The position numbers and the translations under genes are program-made. From Siphonodentalium dalli (taxonomy: Eukaryota; Mollusca; Scaphopoda; Gadilida; Siphonodentaliidae), in contig CP136061.1 in the NCBI GenBank assembly GCA_032622095.1, forward strand, positions 173,051,107-173,115,106: a DNA stretch of 64,000 nucleotides. Reading direction: 5' to 3'. The notes below the pieces were generated by a model that ran no database searches, was not told the origin of the DNA, and worked only from the letters and a program-made list of their open reading frames with translations. Positions 56,913 through 64,000 of this stretch are shown here, one piece after another. Each line of letters starts with the position of its first letter. Within the stretch, counting starts at the first letter, position 1.

Positions 56913-59001
56913 AGTGATTGTGGTATCGTAAACAATACAATTCTTCATACATGTTCCCAATGATACCGACAGCTAGTGAGTCAGAAGTGAGACAAAATAA
57001 GTGATTTCTCCTTAAGTTCTTGTGTCCTAACCTGTCCTTATTTGTAAGTATATTTGCAGCACTCATCTGAACCAGACTGTGTTTTCCAAATGTGTTATAT
57101 TCTATTTGTAACACACAATATTGGTTGTAATTTCCAACAGGTACATGTAGGCCTACTTCAACATTCGGTTTTATAGCTAGAGGATTTTCGCTTAGGGGAA
57201 AGGGTCCATGGAATTTCCGATTGACTGCACCCCCCCCCCCCTCGTGCCCTTTGAACCAAATGCCCAAGTCCATGAAATTTCATTTGCACCCACTCATTGT
57301 GGGTTGGAATGAAACTGGCACGTCATTTTAGGATTGCCAGGGACCTAGCTGCTGACAGTGAAGTTGGCGGGGGGGTGTAGCCATGGTACAGTTCTTTCAA
57401 AATGTTCAGAAGTTGGAAATTTAATGCCCGAGAGCATAAAATTTGTTGTTGGAATTAGGTCGAAATTTTCTTTATTTGATTTTCTAGCCAATAATTATTT
57501 GGGATTTTTCTGTTTTAAAACATCGATATGAATATATGTACGAATCTCTACTATGGCTAACGTCCGTAGATATTCCATACTCCAGAATACAAAATCTGGG
57601 ATCTTCAAGGAAGTTTTGACAGGGACCCTTATGAAGTCGAACAAATAACACGGGGAATAAATGATCATATATATCTCATAGCCAATAGGCCTACGTATTC
57701 CCTAATAATGTACTTCACTGTAGGCCCAAAACAGGTGAAGGCCCAACAAATTGCACGATTAATTTAAGTGACTTCGTGAGCGAGTTTGCTTTGCGTCGCT
57801 TACAATTATGGAATTTCTCCTGGATAATCCATTTAATGTTTATTGCGACATAGAAAAAGCATGCAATCTCGATTTTCGACCACCCCAATAATGGTCAAAA
57901 TAAAATATGTTTAAACTAATGTGATGTTGATTATTGAGGAACAAGTATATATATGTAACTTCCAGGTTTGGTACTGGTGGAATTTGGAACATCTACGGGC
58001 ATTAGCCAAATTCGAGTTTCGTGGCATGATCTACGGTATAACAGTAGGCCTATTCTTTTTCTATATCTAAAAATTTGCAAGAGTTGGAGAAATTTTAATG
58101 TTTCAACCCGAGGGAATGGGCGGGGTGAAAAATATATTAGATATAGTTGGGTTATTTAATTTATCTTTTACAAACAATGCAAACATACTTATCCAGAATA
58201 TTCACACTGACAGCAGAACTGGCGTTAACCAGCCATATCGCCACAGACAGACAGTGTATCAAGTCCCATAATTGCATGCGCGCGCATCCAGTCCAACGAC
58301 TGCCGTAAACCCAGTAATGTTGAACACAATGAAATTATTCTTTTTGATTAGCTGAGCGGTCGATCAAGCCAAAATGTTTAACGGTATTTTGTTTTTTCCT
58401 AATTCCTATAGTCGTTTTGAGAGACACACTGTAGCATACATACGGCACTCAAAAGCGACCTGTCAACAGGGAAGTGGTTGGAGGGTCTTCATTGGGGTGT
58501 CTAACTTGGAATTTCAAACCATTTCTGAATTTTTGGATTATTTCGTCGCATAAAATCAATAAAAATACGACTAGCAACTGGAAATGTTTTTGAACATTCT
58601 GGAAAGGGTATATATGTCCCTGATATATATGTTTAAAATTTCACGCGTAAACTATGACAGATAACAAAGTTATAATTAGTTTAGTTTTATAGACCCACCC
58701 TAAATCCCCCATAGTAAACGCATGCGGCCGTAAAGCACATGGCTTTGTTTGGATACTTTCATTCCCAGCATGCATAATTCTTGCTATCTGTAAAATGGTC
58801 TATAAGAGAGTTTTTCGTCGGTCATTGTTTTTGCGACTCAAGTGTTTATTTGCGTGTACGAAATGTCTTATTGTTGATTATTCCTCATCGAAAGTTGCAA
58901 AGATCTGAAAACCTAGTAACCTGACCTCCACCCATGCAACCTTACATTTCAAATTTTTCATTTCATTTCAAACCAACGTTTTGATGTGGACACAAATCAA
59001 T

Positions 59002-59114
59002 GGGTTTACAGTAGGCTGTCCTAAATGTGACACAGCTCTGAATATCATACGAACTCGGAAGCATGCACGTGCTATATTTGCAACATCGTCGGATTCTGAG
59101 AATACCGTAAACCC
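59002..59114 (+). other. internal stem module, second copy in the element
   Basis: GGGTTTACAGTA at 59002-59013 and TACCGTAAACCC at 59103-59114 (one mismatch in the stem), with CATCGTCGGATTCTGAGAAT in the loop. Confidence 0.5.
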
Positions 59115-59619
59115 AGTGTATTTCAAAACTTGTATGCACCTGATAATATGTTTACCAGTAGAGATCATATTCCACCGGTTCAAATCCTGCACGCATATAG
59201 GCCTATTTTAGCATTGCGCGAATATGGTTTCTATTTATGTGGAGATTATTTCCTCAGCGAAGCGGAAATGGCCGAGTCGTTTAGAATGGACGTAACATGT
59301 TACATGTCTTTCTCTGTTGTGTCTGGTATATAAACAATATACACGAAGAACCGAAACGACGATTTATTAAAAGCTCCCACGAAAATTCACAGGATCGGAG
59401 TTTTCCAAAACAAACCGCACTTGAAAAACGGGAACTTCCGATATAAAACTCCGATTGAATCGGATGATTTTACCGACGACCCCGCGAAAAAACTCCGACG
59501 GAATCAGAGTTTTATACCGATGCAAAAACTCCGATTGCCATCGGTATCGGAGATCGGAAATATCCATCGGAAACACCGATCTCCGACGGAAATTCCGTCG
59601 GAATTGGACAAGCTCCCAA

Positions 59620-60295
59620 TGTATAGGTACAATGATGTTCTTCGATAATCATTTCCCAAACGTCGATGAAGTTCCAGTTGCTCAACGTCAACTTACAAAA
59701 TACAATTAGTTGAGGCAAAGGAAATTACATCAGGTAACAAGTTCTATCTTAGTTATTTATTCAAGTAAATTAGTGCCAAAGGAGATATTTCTGTCCTGGA
59801 CAACGTTCTGCGCACTAACATAGCTGTTGCATATATGATATGGCAGTATACATAACCTGAACGGGGCGAAGAGACGACGTCAGTAAATAGAATGTGTAGC
59901 GCGAAATTAGGCTACTCCGCATACCGCACCACGTGGATTCCGAAATTCGACGAGTCATGCCACCGTAAATGTTGCACAATAATGCAATATAGGTTGGCCA
60001 TAAGTAAACGATGTGCATCTGAGTCAAAATGGCCATCAATGGCGAATATGTCAACGTGATTCCAACGATGTTGTTGTCAAATTCAAGCACAAATTCGTAG
60101 ACGAAATGTGTCGATAGAAAACACGGAATTCGCGCATTCAATGAAACGAAGAGTTTCTGCGAGTTCGTAAATTTTTTATTAAAAGACTGGGTAAGCAACG
60201 GATAAATTGCAAGTTGTTATCAACAATAAATATTGAGTTGATAACGCGCAATACAGAATAATACTTCCTTAAAATTAACCACGTCCGATAGCTGG
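59620..60295. other. no recognisable gene
   Basis: A minus-strand open frame at 59815-60198 (127 codons) has no recognisable domain. Composition is unremarkable. Confidence 0.3.
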
Positions 60296-60299
60296 AGGA

Positions 60300-60500
60300 G
60301 GAATTAAAAACTTACTAGCTGGATTGTTACAACGCGAGAATCACGCGAGAGTTACACGAGACGCATCCATGCGTAGCTAATCCCGAGCACTGATTGATCT
60401 GAGTAGGCAATAGACGGACAATAAATTTTAACCCTCCTGATAACACAAGATCGAGGATAATAATCCATATAGTTCAGTTGAGGGCTTCTCCTTGGCGGAA
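60300..60500 (-). repeat. inverted relative of the 51.4-kb foldback MITE
   Basis: The reverse complement reads AGCCCTCAACTGAACTATAT, GGATTATTATCCTCGATC, TTGTGTTATCAGGAGGG and CGTCTCGTGTAACTCTCGCG, as at 51395-51530. Confidence 0.65.
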
Positions 60501-60504
60501 AAAT

Positions 60505-60910
60505 CACCGGATTTTGATGAAACTTGATATGTGGGGGGTACTTTCGTATGGGGAGTCTCATAAGCCTATTCATTTGCCTGTGCGACATGACCTTGACCTT
60601 GAAATCGGGTCAATTCAAGGTCAAATCGCGAATTTTGATGGGATTTCGACGAAATTTGATACGTAGGGTTACTTTTGTCCACTGAGTGTATTGGACGGGT
60701 CGAGTCAAGTCGTGACCCTGACCTGACCTTGACCTTTAAAATGATCAGTTCGAGCTCAAATCGGGTAAAACCGGCTGGATTTCGATGGGTACTTTTGTCC
60801 GGGCAGTGTTTTGGACGGGTCAAATCGTTACCCCACCTGACCTTGACCTTCAAAATGGTCAATTCAAGGTCAAAGCCCGGACGAAGTCAGGTCACCTTCT
60901 AGTATATATA
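60505..60910 (+). repeat. microsatellite-anchored repeat, three TGACCTTGACC sub-units
   Basis: Three sub-units with TTTCGA(C/T)G(A/G), TTGTCC(A/G), GACGGGTC, TGACCTTGACCTT and TCAAGGTCAAA, ending AGCCCGGACGAAGTCAGG, TCACCTTCTAGT and (TA)n at 60900-60917. Same family and same 3' end as 48795-49240. Confidence 0.7.
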
Positions 60911-60924
60911 TATATACAAGGCCA

Positions 60925-62570
60925 GACATCTTTCGGTTTCCGATTCCGTAAATTCGTTGCATTTCTGACTCACTGAACCGATGATGACCGCATAAACAGC
61001 ATTGTCACTTGTTTTTTCTTCTTCCAAAAGTGAAAGAAAACCTCCTTGCACTGTCAAATGCAGTGGAATGTCCAAAAAAACTGTTGTATACTTTGTGAAA
61101 AAATAGCTTCGAATCGAACCATCGACATGAAATCTACAGCTACCTCTATCTCATTGGTCGAAATTTAATATACACAATGTCTTTTTTCTGACCGTGTTTT
61201 TGTAAACAAAGCCACGTGAGTCGTCAGTTGATATCGACCAATCAGAAAGAGGGTCATATTTTCCCCCCATTAACTCTTTCGCCACCAAATTTACAGAGGT
61301 CAAAGTGTTCAGGACACCGGGTTTGCAGCAGTTTATATGGAAATGCATTGTGTCACATGTGGGCCATTCATACTAGTATTTATAGATGAGGTAGGTATGG
61401 ACACCCATATATTGTCATGACCAGTGACAACTGTCCATCAATTTGAACTAACTGCCGATGGATGACATCATATAATTGTGATCATATCACCATGGTAACG
61501 CATGCCATATGTACCAAGTGTGTAAATACATTTGAACTCAATATTTACTGTTACAGTTAATGTTACTGCAATATTTCACCACATAAGTATATTGACCAAA
61601 CTCACATTCAAATAGTTAGCACTATCCATCACTTGTCGTAGATTTAGCATATGTGGTGATTAAGAATGAAATTAGAAGGCGTACAATGAGCATAATGATG
61701 AGAACAGACCAAATGTATGCCAAAGAAGGCGTTATTTAACCGAGACAGACCCATTTCCCCGGATTTAGGCCCATGTGTATTCAACTGTAATAAAGCTAAG
61801 CAATTATGAATAACTTTCCAAACACAACTGCCAATGATCTCATTGCATTCCCAAAATGTTTATGCATGTCAATATGATTCTTACAACATACACTCGCAGC
61901 TATTATTATTGAAGTCGCACTGTTGCACGGCACGGTGAATTTCGTAACATTACGTCGAAAATAGAGGACACTAGACGGTTACCACAGAAAACGTTGTCAG
62001 AAAGGGCAACAATCTTCTTTATTTCATAAACATGTGTTATCGCAATGTGTTTGTCATAAACAATAACAAACTTAATCAATCGTACATGTGTATCTGGTTA
62101 AAAAAAACCCACACCTGTCGGCAGTTTCGTCAGCATTTTTGGGGAAAACCCCACAATAGTAATTGTGACGTCATACATCAACTGTATATATTTAGGTCGG
62201 GAACATCTCATTGTGGCCGTATTTGTCAGGTCTACATGTTCAACAGTAAATTTAGTACTGATACAGAATATCACCCAAGTCATATCTAACTCGCCAGTCA
62301 AAAAAATCATTAGTATATCCCTGCAAACGTGATATTATTGCCTGTTATTCCCGAAAATTATGCTCTGAACGTAAATTACGTCGTGCGCGCTAAAACTGGC
62401 TGCGGTGTTGAAAGTGTTAATGCCGATTCAGTCATGTTAATGGTTCGCGCAGAAAGATTTCTACCACTTGAAAGTATAAAACAAGTTTATATCGGCATTC
62501 CACAACATTTACATGGTAAGGAGGGTTTCTATCACTTTTGGAAGTAGAAATATACGCGACAATATCGTTT
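60925..62570. other. no recognisable gene
   Basis: Apart from the TTAA end at 61270, nothing is recognised. Short open frames around 62030-62550 lack protein-like features. Confidence 0.35.
61270..61300 (+). mobile_element. isolated TTAA + CTCTTTCGCC end
   Basis: TTAA (61270-61273) followed by CTCTTTCGCCACC resembles the right end of the piggyBac-like element (CTCTTTCGTTGCC on the reverse strand). No partner end was seen to the window edge. Confidence 0.35.
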
Positions 62571-62571
62571 A

Positions 62572-62870
62572 GGGAGCATGTCAAAACCTCTTTTGCATAT
62601 GCGAAGAAAAAAAAATGCGATAAAAGTGCGAAAAATGTGGCATCATTGACGTTGTTTTTTCGACATTATCGGAGTTTTTCGTCATTATCGCACGCCGTAA
62701 CGTTCTGCGTTTTCGCCGTCTTGGTTCGATGTTTCGCAATTATCGCAGTTTTTGAGTTTTGCTCAAATGTTCGCTGTTTTGTTTCGACATGTTTTCGCAG
62801 TGTTTGTTTTCATCAAGATCGCAGCATTATTCCGTCAATATTGCTGTAGTGTCGATATGATTGTTTGTGT
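62572..62870 (+). mobile_element. left end of a GGGAGCATGTC element
   Basis: GGGAGCATGTCAAAACCTCT at 62572 is followed by TTTGCATATGCGAA and the TTCGACATTATCGGAG motif array, matching 30349-30650 closely to about 62860. The right end is not in the window. Confidence 0.65.
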
Positions 62871-64000
62871 TACGCCATAATTGTTCCATTTTTGACAACA
62901 GATTACAGCGTATACTGGTACCGGTACTGAAATTGTCTTCTAATGTTTCCAAATCCGCCTGAACAAACCAAAGATCTATTCTTGTTGCCACTTTCTGAAT
63001 AATTATATCGTTTGCATCAACTTTGCGGTTCAATTCAAATGAAGAAATTAAAACCACATGTGTGTTATGTTGCCAACCAGAAAAGCGGGTCAATCGGCGG
63101 GTTATTGGAAGAGTCAGTATAATTGATGGAAGAGCCAGACCAATCCAGTGATAGAATCAGTCACTCAAGAGCCTCACCCAAATAAGGAAGTTGAATTTAT
63201 TTTTATTTTTATTGATATTGGGAATCGTAGGAATGATTATTTAAGAGACGAGTAATACCATCGCACCAGATAAATAAACGTGTTATCCGAAAGCAACAAA
63301 CTGAAAATGACGCAACCAACAATCATATCGTAAAATTTTATGATCTACTCGATATTAAAGCTAGATTTTTCCAGTTTTCTCTGCAGAAGATTGAATTATA
63401 TTCGGAGATGGGATGTATATTCCCTGCATCATTAGGATTTCCCCAAAAAACGAACCGTCTGTTCAACATTTTGTGCGACTTTCTCAACTTTTCCCACAAA
63501 GTTAAGCATAAATAAAAATGGCATTTTCTCCATTCCTGCATGATATAGACCCGCCAGTTTTGTTATATTTGTATGATTCTCCCAATCAACAATTTAGCTG
63601 GTAATAAGTTGTGAAATAGCGGATACAATTTGCCTTAAAATGTTACCTATTTCGGCAGTGTTCAAGAAATTTGAGGTGACAACATGTCTAATAAAATTAT
63701 CAATAAGCGAACGCAACAAATTCGCAGCTAATTATGCCCTGTTGTCTACCTTGACATTACTTGTGAGGGCTGTTCCGGGTATCGTCACAGGTACGGTACA
63801 CGTTAGACACGTCAAATCATGTCATTGAGGGTTAAAGAGAAGCACCAGCTACCAATCAAAATACATAGATTTGAAGTCAGCGCAAGAAATTTACAAAGTC
63901 AGCTGGCGAGGATCACCAAGTGATCAATAATATTTTCCACCCAGCATCAAATGCATCATGCACTCTGGTTTCTATAATTATAAAGATATATATTTAATAA
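62871..64000. other. no recognisable gene
   Basis: AT-rich sequence to the window edge. No repeat family of this window, RNA gene or convincing coding frame is seen. Confidence 0.4.

Larger units (their letters stand above)
55663..59617. mobile_element. 3.95-kb TIR element with CCGACGGAAATTCCGTCGG palindromes
   Basis: Left end GGAACCTTGTCCAATTCCG (55663), right end the reverse complement GGGAGCTTGTCCAATTCCG (59617). Each is followed at once by the 19-base palindrome, then by arrays of CGGAGTTTT(T)CTCCGAT motifs. Flanks are ATAA and AATG, so no intact target duplication. The interior carries two copies of the GGGTTTACAGTA/TACTGTAAACCC stem module and, at 57960-58480, an inverted match to 50440-50960, so a second element of this family may be nested inside. 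No transposase recognised. Confidence 0.6.

Noticed and set aside
55663-59617. TTAA target duplication for this element
   Set aside because: Flanks are ATAA and AATG; the similarity to TTAA on the left only is not enough.
59815-60198. 127-codon minus-strand frame
   Set aside because: No recognisable motif, no repeat or composition support; length is possible by chance in 64 kb.

Overview
This looks like a window from a metazoan nuclear genome, most likely a mollusc and probably a bivalve. It is AT-rich and has no operon-like gene layout. It is packed with dispersed repeat families whose style I know from bivalve genomes: blocks ending in GACGGACGG-type microsatellite plus TGAGCTA, 'ATGGCCCTGGCTTCGCAACTATTTGACC' style blocks (quoted only as a pattern), and repeats built on TGACCTTGACC. 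The organism assignment is an inference; no host gene is complete. The only possible host exon is a 74-base end of a reading frame at the left edge.

Layout. 0-7 kb: possible terminal exon, fragments of two hairpin-ended repeat families (called P and Q here), and a frameshifted single-exon reading frame on the minus strand (4.9-5.7 kb). 8.2-9.6 kb: a ~175-bp tandem array (S). 9.6-16.2 kb: a ~40-monomer array of ~154/164-bp units that belongs to family P. 17.2-19.6 kb: a TIR transposon flanked by a 7-bp direct repeat. 20.9-30.3 kb: a four-layer nest: a P copy split by an ~8-kb TIR element, which contains a 5.6-kb transposon with a decayed ~1,500-codon protein and a 254-bp palindromic hAT-like MITE. 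30.3-33.2 kb: a TTAA-flanked element splitting a repeat of family R. 34.9-40.2 kb: more P copies, one split by an 804-bp hAT-like element with a perfect 8-bp target duplication. 40.5-48.3 kb: Q and R copies, a hAT-like cluster, a piggyBac-like TTAA element, a pogo-like TA element. 48.5-51.7 kb: hairpin cluster and response-element-bearing repeats. 52-54.7 kb: tandemly duplicated exon-like blocks on the minus strand. 55.7-59.6 kb: another long TIR element. 60-64 kb: repeat ends and unique AT-rich DNA.

The main protein signal is 22033-26599: two C-x2-C...H-x2-C modules, a FEN1/XPG-like nuclease core and a C-terminal cysteine cluster like Tesmin/TSO1 CXC or the Cys8 finger described for Academ transposons. 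It carries three frameshifts, one in-frame stop and an apparently lost acidic residue, so this copy is dead. Most of the window is better read as a transposon stratigraphy than as a gene neighbourhood: insertions can be dated relative to one another because each interrupts a repeat whose uninterrupted form also occurs nearby.
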